DNA of 64,000 nt from JAENVU01 sp038250905 (GCA_038250905.1 JBBSBV010000021.1:13324-77323), one strand, 5' to 3'. Shown: positions 20,151-28,837, numbered from the stretch's first letter. The notes: generated from the sequence alone by a model not told the origin. Numbers and translations are program-made.

Positions 20151-20357
20151 TCAGCCCGGAAGGATCTTGCCGATGAGCGTGTCGAACAACTTGCCGATCG
20201 CGTGGCTCTTGGTTGCCCAGGTGATGACCAGGGTCCCGATCGCCGCGGCGCCGAGGATCACCAACGCGTACTCGGCGGTGGTCTGACCGACCTCGGTCAC
20301 GACGGCTCGGGTCCGGCCGAACGCGGCCGACAACACACTGAGGAAATGACGCAGCAT
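20151..20357 (-). CDS. Flp-type pilin (Rv3656c-like)
   Basis: 68 residues. A charged leader of about 24 residues is followed by GQTTAEYALVILGAAAIGTL: a prepilin motif with conserved Glu at +5 of the mature helix and a Tyr next to it, as in Flp pilins. The mature peptide would be about 43 residues, the major pilus subunit. AGGAGT lies 9 nt before the ATG and can pair with an upstream ACTCC, so the ribosome site may be partly masked. No prepilin peptidase is in the window. Confidence 0.85.
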   Translation of the reverse strand: MLRHFLSVLSAAFGRTRAVVTEVGQTTAEYALVILGAAAIGTLVITWATKSHAIGKLFDTLIGKILPG

Positions 20358-20416
20358 CTGCTAACTCCTTGAGGAGTGGGTGTATGACTTCGGGGGAAGT
20401 GAGGGGGAGGGCGCGG

Positions 20417-21061
20417 TCAGAGCCGCGACATCGCCGAGATGACCGCCGGCGCCACGGTGAGCAGCCCGAAGGCGGGTAGCACCAGGAGCACGAGCGGGAA
20501 CAAGAGCTTCACGGGCAGGGTGCGGGCCCGAGCCTCGCCCCGGCGTCGGAGTGCGGCGCGGGACTCGTCGCCGAGCCGAGCGAGCGTCGGCCCGGCCGGC
20601 GCGCCGAGCCGGGCACTGGCGATCAATGCGTCGGCAACCGGGGCGAGCTCGGGGATTTCGCCGGCCAGGTCGCCGAGGGCGTCGGGAAGTGCCGCACCCA
20701 GCCGCACCGACACCAGCGCGCGACCGAGGGGATCGCCCATCAGCGGTGGCCCCCACCGAGTAGCGGTCTCGAGCGCGCCGGCCGGACTCGCGCCGGCGCC
20801 CACCGCGACCCCGAGCAGATCGAGCACGGTCGGGAGTTCGCGCTCCAACTGCGCGGCCGACCGGCGGCGGCCCCGGATCCGGAGCAGGCCGCGTCCGACC
20901 CGCACCACCGGACCGCCGTCCCATCGCGCCCTCGCCGCGGCCGGCACCGCGGCCGGTTCGATCCGGCACGCCACCGCTTCGCGCCGGGCGCGCCCGACCA
21001 GCGGCGCGGCCAGCACCGCACCCCAGCCGAGCCCGCACGCGATGGCGAGCACCGCGGTCAT
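20417..21061 (-). CDS. tadC: Type II secretion F domain protein, TadC-like
   Basis: 214 residues from the ATG at 21061, which overlaps the tadB stop (ATGA). The T2SSF domain spans most of the protein (LPTVLDLLGVAVGAGASPAGAL ... SARLGAPAGPTLARLGDE), with C-terminal helices (LPVKLLFPLVLLVLPAFGLL). It forms the inner-membrane platform of the pilus with TadB. The open frame extends upstream to 21091 but the overlap start is the better choice. Equivalent to Rv3657c. Confidence 0.88.
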   Translation of the reverse strand: MTAVLAIACGLGWGAVLAAPLVGRARREAVACRIEPAAVPAAARARWDGGPVVRVGRGLLRIRGRRRSAAQLERELPTVLDLLGVAVGAGASPAGALETATRWGPPLMGDPLGRALVSVRLGAALPDALGDLAGEIPELAPVADALIASARLGAPAGPTLARLGDESRAALRRRGEARARTLPVKLLFPLVLLVLPAFGLLTVAPAVISAMSRL

Positions 21062-21927
21062 GGCGCGGTCCCGAGCAACGCCCGCATCCACAACGCGGCG
21101 ATCCCCTCGAGGCTCAGACCCACCACGAGACAGACGAGGCCCGGACCGGTCGACACCAGGACCCGCGACGACGCCGGGTCGGCTGCGGTCGCGAAAGCGA
21201 GGTAGGCAAGCGGCGCGGCGCCGACGACCACGGCCGACACCCGGGCCTGCGCCGAGAGCGCGCGGGCCTCGCCGAACGCGGCATCGTCATCACGGAGCGA
21301 CCGCACGACACCGTCGAGCGCCGTTGCAGCCGATCCACCCATCGTCGCAGCCATACACAGCGCGGCAGCCGCCGACCGGACCCCGGTCACCGGCCGTTCG
21401 ACCACCCACCGCGCCAAGCCGTCCTCGAGCGACGCGCCCAACGCGATGCGGGCTTCGATCCGGGCGAAGTCCGGCTGGAGGGGTCCGGGTCGCACCGCGC
21501 CCGCCTGCACCGCGTCGATCACGGTCCCACCCGCCCGCAGTTGGGCCACGACATGGTCGAGGACCCCAGGCAACGCGGCACGCGCCGCCCGGTCTGCCTG
21601 CTGGGCGCGGAGTCGTAACCCGACCAGTGGCGCCGCCAGTGCCGTCATCACAACCGGAACCAGGAGGGCGGGCGCCAGCAGCGTCGTCACCCACGCGATC
21701 ACTCCGATGCCGAGGCCCCACCAGCGCACCGCGATCTCGGGCGCGCAATCGAGATCGGCGCGCACCAACGCCCCCGCGAGGGGAACCGCGAGCCGACGCG
21801 GAAGGAATGAACGGGGCGACCGGAGCGGCCGGGCGCGATCGGCGACAGGCATCCGGCGCGCACTGCGGACCAATCCCGCGGTGAGTACCCCGCCGGCGCC
21901 GGCGACGAGCACCCCGGTCACGTTCAC
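21058..21927 (-). CDS. tadB: Type II secretion F domain protein, TadB-like
   Basis: 289 residues from the GTG at 21927, overlapping the tadA stop as GTGA. N-terminal helices are followed by a T2SSF domain (LPGVLDHVVAQLRAGGTVIDAV ... MAATMGGSAATALDGVV) and two C-terminal helices (VVVGAAPLAYLAF, GLVCLVVGLSLEGIAAL). It pairs with TadC as the platform protein. The order and overlaps match the actinobacterial tad cluster; equivalent to Rv3658c. Confidence 0.88.
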   Translation of the reverse strand: MNVTGVLVAGAGGVLTAGLVRSARRMPVADRARPLRSPRSFLPRRLAVPLAGALVRADLDCAPEIAVRWWGLGIGVIAWVTTLLAPALLVPVVMTALAAPLVGLRLRAQQADRAARAALPGVLDHVVAQLRAGGTVIDAVQAGAVRPGPLQPDFARIEARIALGASLEDGLARWVVERPVTGVRSAAAALCMAATMGGSAATALDGVVRSLRDDDAAFGEARALSAQARVSAVVVGAAPLAYLAFATAADPASSRVLVSTGPGLVCLVVGLSLEGIAALWMRALLGTAP

Positions 21928-23114
21928 GACGCGACCCCTCGACGCGGCGGACGGATCCGGCCCGCACATTCGACCAGTTGCCCGGACCGACGCTCGAAGA
22001 CGGAACGCACCGCGAACCCCGCGTCGGCCCGGTCCGCCACCACCTCGACGATCGACTCGACCCGCCGCGCGCCGCCTCCGGTTCGACCGACCTGGATCAC
22101 GAGGTCGATGGCGGCGGAGACCTGTTCACAGATCGCGTCGTGCGGGAGACCGGCGTTGCCGAACAGCGCGAGCGTCGACAGGCGGCGCAACGCGTCGATC
22201 GGACTGTTGGCGTGCACGGTCGACAGCGAACCTTCATGGCCCGTGTTGAGCGCCTGGAGGAGATCGAGCGCCTCGGCGCCGCGCACTTCGCCGATCACCA
22301 GGCGGTCGGGCCGCATCCGCAGCGCGGCCCGTACGAGGTCCCGTACCGCGACGGCACCGACGCCCTCGGCGTTGGCGGGCCGCGCTTCGAGCCGCACCAC
22401 GTGATCACCGGCGAGCCGCAGCTCCGCGGTCTCCTCGATGGTGATCACCCGGTCCGTTGGACCGATGAAGTCGGTGAGCGCGTTCAACAGGGTGGTCTTC
22501 CCTGAGCCCGTACCTCCGGAGATCAGCACGTTGACGCCCGCATCGATCACGCGGCTGATCGCGTCGATCGCGGGTGGTTCGATCCCGAAGTCCGCGAGCC
22601 CGACCCGACGACTCGCGAACCGCCGGATCGTCACACACGGACCGTCGATCGCGAGGGGTGGGATGACCGCATGCAGCCGGGAACCGTCGGCGAGGCGGGC
22701 CTCGACCATCGGCGAGGACCGATCGAGGCGGAGTCCGAGTGGTGCCAACACCCGCTCGACGAGTCGCACGATGCCGGCGTCGTCGATGGGCAGCCGCACC
22801 GGTTCCACCACGCCGGCCCGCTCCACGAAACAGCGGCCGGCACCGTTCACCATGATCTCGTCGATGGTCGGGTCCGCAAGCAACGGCTCGAGGACCCCGA
22901 GCCCCCGGACCGTGTCGAGGAGATCGCCGACCAGGGCCTCCCGCCGATCCCGTCTCAGCAACGGGTCCTCGGCCGCGACGAGGTGCTCGACCCGGGCCCG
23001 CAGGTCGCCGACCGGCGCCCCGACGAGTTGGTCGGCGCCGTCGGAGGCGAGGAGCCGACGGTGCACCGCCATACGGATGGCCGCCTCGCGCTCGGTGACC
23101 GACGCCGTCGTCAC
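21924..23114 (-). CDS. tadA: Pilus assembly/secretion ATPase TadA (CpaF)
   Basis: 396 residues from the GTG at 23114, overlapping the tadZ stop; the long upstream opening is a shadow of tadZ. VirB11/GspE-type hexameric ATPase that powers pilus assembly. Motifs: TIDEIMVNGAG near residue 75, Walker A GGTGSGKTTLLNAL, the Asp box EETAELRL, Walker B region RPDRLVIGEVRGAEA, and the His box GHEGSLSTVHANSP. Equivalent to Rv3659c. Confidence 0.95.
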   Translation of the reverse strand: MTTASVTEREAAIRMAVHRRLLASDGADQLVGAPVGDLRARVEHLVAAEDPLLRRDRREALVGDLLDTVRGLGVLEPLLADPTIDEIMVNGAGRCFVERAGVVEPVRLPIDDAGIVRLVERVLAPLGLRLDRSSPMVEARLADGSRLHAVIPPLAIDGPCVTIRRFASRRVGLADFGIEPPAIDAISRVIDAGVNVLISGGTGSGKTTLLNALTDFIGPTDRVITIEETAELRLAGDHVVRLEARPANAEGVGAVAVRDLVRAALRMRPDRLVIGEVRGAEALDLLQALNTGHEGSLSTVHANSPIDALRRLSTLALFGNAGLPHDAICEQVSAAIDLVIQVGRTGGGARRVESIVEVVADRADAGFAVRSVFERRSGQLVECAGRIRPPRRGVAS

Positions 23115-23821
23115 GCCGCCACCCCCCGCCGCGTGCCGCCGAGTCCGAGCTCCCGCAGCACCGATCCGACCCCGCGGGCCAGCGGCTCGGGGAGACGCGT
23201 CGGCAGCGTCCCGGCGTCGACCGCCCGGCAGATCGCGTCGCGCGTCGGGATCCGGGCCACCACCGGTCGGGTCAGCACCTGGACGAGATCCGTGGGTCCG
23301 AGCGAACGACCGGGCTCTTGGACCACCACCACGCCGAAGGCGCGCGGCGTGAGCGGGTGACGCACCGCGCGCCGCAGTGCCACATAGCACTCCCGCATCA
23401 CCAACAGCGACGCGTCGGACACTTCGATGATCGCGCGGGCCGCGGCGGAGTCAGGGACGCCGGCGTCGACCACCGTGGTGGGGCCGTCGCGCAGCGCGAC
23501 CGCGAGCGCGGCACCCGCCTCCGCCGCCGCCACCGGTTCGAGCACGCCGGGGACACGCCCGCGCGGCAACAACGACAGCCCCGACACGATCTCGACACCG
23601 AGGTGGTCGAGTGCATCGGTCGGGGCGGTGGCTCCGAGCGCCAGCCAATCGCCGATCCCGGTTTCGGGATCGGCGCCCAACCCGAGGATGGCGGGTTGGT
23701 CACCACCGAGATCCACGAGTCGGGCCGAGCCGTTCGCGCGTGCAAGTGCCAACGCACACGCCGCGGCCACGACGGAAGTACCGGAGCCACCCTTGGGTGA
23801 CCAGAACGAGAGAAGCGACAT
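23111..23821 (-). CDS. tadZ: TadZ/CpaE-like MinD-family ATPase
   Basis: 236 residues from the ATG at 23821. It begins MSLLSFWSPKGGSGTSVVAA: the deviant Walker A KGGSGTS of the MinD/ParA family. The expected switch aspartates are in RLVDLGGDQP and TTVVDAGVPDSA. TadZ proteins place the pilus machine at the pole. In M. tuberculosis the equivalent is Rv3660c. First gene of the leftward tad operon, divergent from the HAD gene with 161 bp between. Confidence 0.88.
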   Translation of the reverse strand: MSLLSFWSPKGGSGTSVVAAACALALARANGSARLVDLGGDQPAILGLGADPETGIGDWLALGATAPTDALDHLGVEIVSGLSLLPRGRVPGVLEPVAAAEAGAALAVALRDGPTTVVDAGVPDSAAARAIIEVSDASLLVMRECYVALRRAVRHPLTPRAFGVVVVQEPGRSLGPTDLVQVLTRPVVARIPTRDAICRAVDAGTLPTRLPEPLARGVGSVLRELGLGGTRRGVAA

Positions 23822-23968
23822 CCCCACTCCAGCGAGTCGGCGCGCCGAGGGCGCGCGAGCAGAACGGACTCGGGGAGTGACGGGGGAAGGTGTCGCACTG
23901 TGCCGGATCCCCGTAAAGGTGTCAAGAGGTATTTTTCGCCTTCCCCCGTCGACGCCGATTCGAGGCCG

Positions 23969-23974
23969 TAGTCT
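23969..23974 (+). promoter_or_regulatory. -10 box of a probable leaderless promoter (HAD gene)
   Basis: TAGTCT lies 8 nt before the ATG at 23983; no ribosome site is seen. Confidence 0.45.
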
Positions 23975-23982
23975 CGGGCGCA

Positions 23983-24783
23983 ATGCCCGGCGCCGCGTTC
24001 TTCGACCTCGACAAGACGATCATCGCCAAGAGTTCGGTGCTCGCGTTCGGCAAGCCCTTCTACCGCGAGGGCCTGCTCTCGAAGCGCACCATCGTCAAGA
24101 GCTTGTACGCGCAGATCGTCTACATGCTCGTCGGTGCGGACGAGTCGAAGATGGAAGAGGTGCGCGAGGCGATGCTCTCCCTCACGCGAGGGTGGGACCA
24201 GGCCCATGTCGCGTCGATCGTGGCCGAAACCCTCGACGAGATGATCTCGCCGATCGTCTTCGCCGAAGCGCTCGAGTTGTTCGAGGAGCACCACCGCGCC
24301 GGACGCCGGGTGGTGATCGTGTCGTCGTCACCGGAGGAGGTCGTCAAGCCGATCGGCCTGTTCCTGAATGTCGACGACGTGATCGCGACCCGGGCCCGCA
24401 TCGACGACGACGGCGCGTACACCGGCGAGTTGGAGTTCTACGCGTACGGTCCGTTCAAGGCGCAGGCGATGCACGAGTTCGCCGAGCAGGCCGGGATCGA
24501 CCTCACCGAGTCCTACGCGTACTCGGACAGCGTCACCGACGTCCCGATGCTCTCCGCCGTCGGGCATCCGGTGGCCGTGAACCCCGACAAGGACCTGGCC
24601 AACGAGGCGACCGAGCGCGGCTGGGAGATCCGCCGCTTCGCGCGGCCGGTGCGGTTACGCGACCGCGTTCCCGTGCCGCCGAAGGGTCCGACGATCGCGG
24701 TCGGCACCGTCGTCGCGGTGGCGGGGGCGGGCGTCGCGGGCTACGCGTGGTGGCGCCGGCACGCGCAACGTCTGTCGCAGTGA
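23983..24783 (+). CDS. HAD-IB family phosphatase with C-terminal membrane helix
   Basis: 266 residues. The HAD motif I is FFDLDKT (Asp8 and Asp10), motif II VVIVSSSPEEV, and motif IV SDSVTDVPML. This is the SerB-like HAD-IB group, and the cap domain is helical. The tail (about 243-260, TIAVGTVVAVAGAGVAGYAW) is a single membrane helix with a basic end, so the enzyme is membrane-tethered. A gene of this type (Rv3661) is divergent from tadZ in M. tuberculosis as well, so the linkage is conserved. The substrate is unknown; phosphoserine is only one possibility. Confidence 0.88.
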   Translation: MPGAAFFDLDKTIIAKSSVLAFGKPFYREGLLSKRTIVKSLYAQIVYMLVGADESKMEEVREAMLSLTRGWDQAHVASIVAETLDEMISPIVFAEALELFEEHHRAGRRVVIVSSSPEEVVKPIGLFLNVDDVIATRARIDDDGAYTGELEFYAYGPFKAQAMHEFAEQAGIDLTESYAYSDSVTDVPMLSAVGHPVAVNPDKDLANEATERGWEIRRFARPVRLRDRVPVPPKGPTIAVGTVVAVAGAGVAGYAWWRRHAQRLSQ

Positions 24784-25745
24784 CCGGACTCGCGTCGGTC
24801 GCCCTCCTGCCGACGCCGCTCGCGCCACTCGACCACCTCGCGCACGCGCTCGGCACGGATGCCCGGCTGTCGGTCAAGCGCGACGATCTCACCGGCCTCG
24901 CGCTCGGTGGCAACAAGGCCCGGAAGTTGGCGTTGCTCGTCGCCGATGCGGTCGAGCGGGGCGCCGACTGCCTCGTGACCGGCGGCGGGCCCCAGAGCAA
25001 TCACGCCCGATTGACGGCCGCCGCGGCCCGGATCGTCGGTCTCGAGTGTCACCTCGCGCTCGGCGGTCGGCCACCCGCCGAGCACGACGGCAACCTCCTG
25101 CTCGACGATCTCCTCGGCGCCCATCTGCACTTCGACGGTGGCGACCAGTACTACGAAGTCGAGGCCGCGATCGACGCGCTGGCGGCGATGCTCGCCGACC
25201 GTGGGCAACGGCCGTACGCGATCCCGGTCGGCGGCGCGTCGACGATCGGCGTGGCCGCATACGCGCTGGCGGTCGACGAGTTGCGAACCCAGACCGAGGA
25301 CCCACACTGGATCGTGGTCGCCGACGGCTCGGGCGGTACGCACGCCGGCCTGCTCGCCGGTCTCGGTGCCGCCTCCCCCACCCGCGTGCTCGGCGTCGAC
25401 GTCGGGACCCGTCCCGACCTCGACGCACGCGTTCCCGAACTCGCCCGGGCCGCCGCGACCCATCTCGATCGTGGCGCGCCGAGTGCGACGGTGCTCGTCG
25501 ATCACGACCACATCGGCGCGGGCTACGGCGAGATGTCCCACGGCGGCCTCGAGGCATTGCGCCTCTTCGCGCGTACCGAAGGACTCCTGCTCGATCCGGT
25601 CTACTCCGGCAAGGCCGCGGCCGCGCTCATCAGCGCGATCCGCGACCGTCGGATCGGTGCCGGCGACCACGTGGTGTTCTGGGCGACCGGCGGCGCGCCG
25701 GCGCTGTTCGCGCACCGCTACCAGGCGGCGCTCACCGGTCCGTGA
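24780..25745 (+). CDS. PLP-dependent D-cysteine desulfhydrase / ACC deaminase family enzyme
   Basis: 321 residues from the GTG at 24780, which overlaps the HAD gene stop. Fold-type II PLP enzyme: SVKRDDLTGLALGGNKARKL contains the Schiff-base lysine (NK) and the family's GGNK motif. GGGPQSNHARLTAAAA is the phosphate/substrate loop and DGSGGTHAGLLAG the PLP phosphate cup. This family includes D-cysteine desulfhydrase, ACC deaminase and L-cysteate lyase; motifs alone do not separate them, and D-cysteine desulfhydrase is the likelier assignment. A hairpin terminator follows immediately. Confidence 0.85.
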   Translation: MTGLASVALLPTPLAPLDHLAHALGTDARLSVKRDDLTGLALGGNKARKLALLVADAVERGADCLVTGGGPQSNHARLTAAAARIVGLECHLALGGRPPAEHDGNLLLDDLLGAHLHFDGGDQYYEVEAAIDALAAMLADRGQRPYAIPVGGASTIGVAAYALAVDELRTQTEDPHWIVVADGSGGTHAGLLAGLGAASPTRVLGVDVGTRPDLDARVPELARAAATHLDRGAPSATVLVDHDHIGAGYGEMSHGGLEALRLFARTEGLLLDPVYSGKAAAALISAIRDRRIGAGDHVVFWATGGAPALFAHRYQAALTGP

Positions 25746-25748
25746 CGC

Positions 25749-25783
25749 GAGTCGAGCGGGCCCCGGAAGGACCCGCTCGATTC
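25749..25783 (+). terminator. Hairpin terminator after the D-cysteine desulfhydrase gene
   Basis: GAGTCGAGCGGG pairs with CCCGCTCGATTC (12 bp, one G-U) across an 11-nt loop, starting 3 nt past the stop codon. Confidence 0.7.
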
Positions 25784-25803
25784 AGTTGACTCGGGAGTGC
25801 CGG

Positions 25804-25881
25804 TCAGGCGTCGCCACGGACCTTGTACGCGACCGCCGCACCGAGCACTACGACAACGAGGAGGAGCAACAACTTCTTCAC
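25804..25881 (-). CDS. 25-aa membrane peptide, DLW-39-like
   Basis: The GTG at 25881 follows GGAAAGGGAA. The peptide starts MKKLLLLLVVVVLGAAVAYK and ends VRGDA. The KKLLLL start and AVAYKV match the beginning of the short actinobacterial DLW-39 family, but the Asp-Leu-Trp tail that names the family is missing, so it is either a shorter relative or an unrelated single-span peptide. It sits 68 bp from the tRNA-Sec gene, pointing away from it. Function unknown. Confidence 0.6.
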   Translation of the reverse strand: MKKLLLLLVVVVLGAAVAYKVRGDA

Positions 25882-25949
25882 GGGTGTTCCCTTTCCGCCT
25901 GAGGGTGAGCCAAAACCCTACCGCTTCCGCGGCATGACAGGATGCGCCC

Positions 25950-26043
25950 GGAGGTGAACGGGGTCTGGTGGCCCCCCTCGTCTTCAAAACGAGTGGGACG
26001 GGCGATCCCCGTCCGGTGGGTTCGATTCCTGCCACCTCCGCCA
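25950..26043 (+). tRNA. selC: tRNA-Sec (anticodon TCA), CCA encoded
   Basis: 94 nt with all the special features of selenocysteine tRNA. There is a long acceptor stem (GGAGGTGA opposite CCACCTCC), an extended D arm (CGGGG-TCTGGTGG-CCCCC), and anticodon stem CTCGT/ACGAG with loop CTTCAAA and anticodon TCA at 25984-25986. The extra arm is long (GGACGGG-CGATC-CCCGTCC), the T loop is TTCGATT, and G73-CCA is encoded at 26040-26043. The last acceptor pair appears as A-C, a weak point but not disqualifying. It implies SelA, SelB and SelD elsewhere in the genome. No selenoprotein gene was identified in this window. Confidence 0.95.
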
Positions 26044-26101
26044 CGCCACCATGCCAGCGCCCATAGTCTCCGCCCCACCCCCCAGTTTCCGAGGAGCATC
26101 G

Positions 26102-27085
26102 ATGGAATATCGCCAACTTGGTCGCGCCGGAGTCCGGGTCTCGGAGCTGTGTCTCGGCACCATGACCTTCGGCAACGAGGCCGACGAAGCGACCAGCAAG
26201 CAGATCGTCGACGCGTTCGTCGACGCCGGCGGCAACTTCGTGGACACCGCGAACGTGTACTCCCAGGGCGTGTCCGAGGAGATCACCGGCCGGGCGATCG
26301 CCGCCAAGCGCGACCAGATCGTGCTGGCCACCAAGGCCCGCTTCCCGATGGGCTCCGACACCAACGCGGTGGGCTCGTCGCGCCGGAACCTGCGCCACCA
26401 GTGCGACGCCTCGCTGCGCCGCCTCGGCACCGACTGGATCGATCTCTACCAGGTGCACTGCTGGGACCAGTTCACGCCGATCGAGGAGACCCTCTCGACC
26501 CTGAACGACCTCGTGCGCGAAGGCAAGGTCCGCTACATCGGCGCGTCCAACTTCGCGGCGTGGCACCTCATGAAGGCACTCGGGGTCAGCGCGCTCCATG
26601 GTTGGGAACCGTTCGTCTGTCTCCAACCCGAGTACTCGCTCATCACGCGCGACATCGAGCGTGAACTCCTGCCCCTCTGCCAGAGCGAGGGGCTCGCGGT
26701 GATCCCGTGGAGCCCGCTCGGTGGTGGTGTGCTCACCGGCAAGTACGCGAAGGACCACGACTTCCCGGCCGGCACACGCGGTGCCGAGACCCAGAACCCG
26801 ATCACCTTCACCTACCGCCTCGACGACCGGGCGTGGAACACCGTGGAGGCGGTCAAGGCCGCGGCCGAATCCACCGGGAAGACCGCGGCGCAGGTCGCCC
26901 TCAACTGGGTGGCCAACCGTCAGGGCGTGACCGCGCCGATCATCGGTGCCCGCACCGTCGACCAGCTGAACGACAACCTCGGCGCGGTCGGCTGGAAGCT
27001 CGACGACGAGACCCGCAAGTCGCTCACCTGGGCGAGTGGGTTCCGTCTCGGCTACCCCTACGAGTTCATCCAGTTCGCGAGCTGA
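26102..27085 (+). CDS. Aldo/keto reductase
   Basis: 327 residues from the ATG at 26102 with GAGGAG 5 nt upstream. A TIM-barrel NADPH-dependent oxidoreductase of the YghZ/Kv-beta-like group. The tetrad is visible: Asp and Tyr in DTANVYSQG, Lys in LATKARFP, and His in YQVHCWD. Cofactor-binding residues are in IPWSPLGGGVLTGKY and GARTVDQLNDNL. It is followed 20 nt later by a close paralogue, a tandem duplication. The substrate is unknown. Confidence 0.92.
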   Translation: MEYRQLGRAGVRVSELCLGTMTFGNEADEATSKQIVDAFVDAGGNFVDTANVYSQGVSEEITGRAIAAKRDQIVLATKARFPMGSDTNAVGSSRRNLRHQCDASLRRLGTDWIDLYQVHCWDQFTPIEETLSTLNDLVREGKVRYIGASNFAAWHLMKALGVSALHGWEPFVCLQPEYSLITRDIERELLPLCQSEGLAVIPWSPLGGGVLTGKYAKDHDFPAGTRGAETQNPITFTYRLDDRAWNTVEAVKAAAESTGKTAAQVALNWVANRQGVTAPIIGARTVDQLNDNLGAVGWKLDDETRKSLTWASGFRLGYPYEFIQFAS

Positions 27086-27105
27086 GCCCGACCGGAAAGG
27101 CATCC

Positions 27106-28100
27106 ATGGAACTCCGGCAACTCGGTCGCACCGGTGTCCGCGTCGCCGAGGCGTGCCTCGGCACGATGACGTTCGGTCGCGAGACCCCCGAGGACGAGAG
27201 CAACCAGATCCTCGACCGGTACCTCGCCGCCGGCGGCAACTTCCTCGACACCGCCAACGCCTACAACCGCGGCGCGTCGGAGGAGATCCTGGGCCGCGCG
27301 CTCGGCCGCCGACGCGAGAACATCGTGCTGGCCACCAAGTGCCGCATGCCGATGAGCGGCGACACCAACGACCACGGCGCGTCCCGTCGCGTCATCCGTC
27401 AGCAGGTGGAGGCCTCGCTCCGGCGGTTGCAGACCGCTGGATCGACCTCTACCAGATCCATTGTTGGGACCGAGACACGCCCCTCGAGGAGACGCTCTCG
27501 ACGCTCGACGACCTCGTGCGCGAGGGCAAGGTCCGTTACATCGGCGCGAGCAACTACACCGGGTGGCAACTCGCCACCGCGCTCGGGGTCTGCCGCGCGC
27601 ACGGGTGGGAGCCGTACGTCTCGATCCAGCCGCAGTACTCCCTCGTGACACGCGAGATCGAGCGCGAACTCTTCCCGCTCGCTGAGTACGCCGGACTCGC
27701 GGTCCTCCCGTGGAGTCCGCTCGGCGGTGGTCTGCTGTCCGGCAAGTACCAGTCGGGCGCCGAACCCGCCGCGGACACGCGAGCCGCCGACAGCACGCCG
27801 TCGGCCGTCCTCATGCGGCTGCGCATGCAGGAGGACCGCAACTTCGCGGTCGCGGCGGCGGTACGCGAACTCGCCTCGGAACTGGGCAAGACCATGGCCC
27901 AGGTCGCGCTCAACTGGGTCCTGCACCGACCTGGGGTCACCGCACCGATCCTCGGCGCCCGCACCGTTCCCCAGATCGAGGACAACCTCGGCGCGATCGG
28001 TTGGCGCCTCGACGACGCGTCGCTCGCGCGCCTCGAGGACGCGTCGGCGATCCCGATGGGCTACCCCTACGACTTCATCGACTGGATCCACGGGCGGTGA
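27106..28100 (+). pseudogene. Second aldo/keto reductase, interrupted by a -1 frameshift at about 27436
   Basis: The ATG at 27106 opens MELRQLGRTGVRVAEACLGT and reads on to SLRRLQT; the frame then shifts. The continuation WIDLYQIHCWDRDTPLEETL begins with TGG at 27438 in another frame and runs to the stop at 28100. Compared with the tandem copy, which reads ACC GAC TGG, this copy has ACC GC TGG: one base is missing at 27436-27437. All catalytic residues are present on the two halves. The shift may be a sequencing or assembly error, or a recent inactivation; there is no slippery heptamer and no UGA that would suggest recoding. Its stop overlaps the MOSC gene start. Confidence 0.85.
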
Positions 28101-28837
28101 GCGAGGTCGAGCCGACGACCGTGCAGGCGCTCTGGCGTTACCCGGTGAAGTCCATGCAGGGAGAGGCGGTGATCGAATCGGTCGTCGGACCGCGCGGCTT
28201 CGCAGGTGACCGCGAATGGGCCGTCATCGACGTCGCCACCGGTCTCGCACTCACCGGCCGTCGGGCCCCCGAGTTGTTGTTCGGGCAGGCCGCGCTCGCA
28301 GGCGACGGCGTGCGGATCACGCTGCCCGACGGATCGGTGGCGGCCGACGACGACGCGTTGTCGGGCTGGCTCGGCCGACGGGTCACGCTCACCCGCGCCA
28401 GCCCGACGACGAGCGGCACGTTCGAGATCGGGCTCGCCGTCGACGACGACGCCGACCGCGACCCTTCGGTCGAGTGGTACCAGTGGGAAGGCCCGGTGGG
28501 GACCTTCCACGACTCCACCCGCACCCAGGTGTCGATCATCGGCACCGGCACCGTCGGCGCCTGGGACATGCGGCGCTTCCGCCCGAACGTGGCGGTCGAC
28601 GGGTCCGACGAAGACGGTTGGGTCGGTCAGCAGGTGCGCGTCGGCGACGCGGTGCTCGACGTCGTGAAACAGATCGACCGGTGCGTCATGACCACCCGCC
28701 GTCAGCCCGGCGGCATCGAACGCGACCTCGACGTGTTGCGCACCATCAACCGCGACCGAGCCAACAACCTGGGCGTCGGCACCCTCGTGATCACGCCCGG
28801 CACCATCCGCGTCGGCGACGCGGTACGACCCGGCTGA
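28097..28837 (+). CDS. MOSC domain protein (YiiM/mARC-like)
   Basis: 246 residues from the GTG at 28097, overlapping the previous stop as GTGA. The N-terminal MOSC_N beta barrel reads LWRYPVKSMQGEAV ... GFAGDREWAVID. The MOSC domain has RFRPNVAVDG and the conserved cysteine in IDRCVMTTRRQPGG. MOSC proteins bind molybdenum cofactor or carry sulfur and act in N-oxygenated compound reduction. No partner reductase domain or gene is adjacent. The activity is unknown. Confidence 0.9.
   Translation: MSEVEPTTVQALWRYPVKSMQGEAVIESVVGPRGFAGDREWAVIDVATGLALTGRRAPELLFGQAALAGDGVRITLPDGSVAADDDALSGWLGRRVTLTRASPTTSGTFEIGLAVDDDADRDPSVEWYQWEGPVGTFHDSTRTQVSIIGTGTVGAWDMRRFRPNVAVDGSDEDGWVGQQVRVGDAVLDVVKQIDRCVMTTRRQPGGIERDLDVLRTINRDRANNLGVGTLVITPGTIRVGDAVRPG

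Noticed and set aside
27106..28100. Programmed frameshift or selenocysteine recoding in the second aldo/keto reductase
   Set aside because: No slippery sequence, no downstream structure of note and no UGA at the break; a single-base loss compared with the paralogue explains it.
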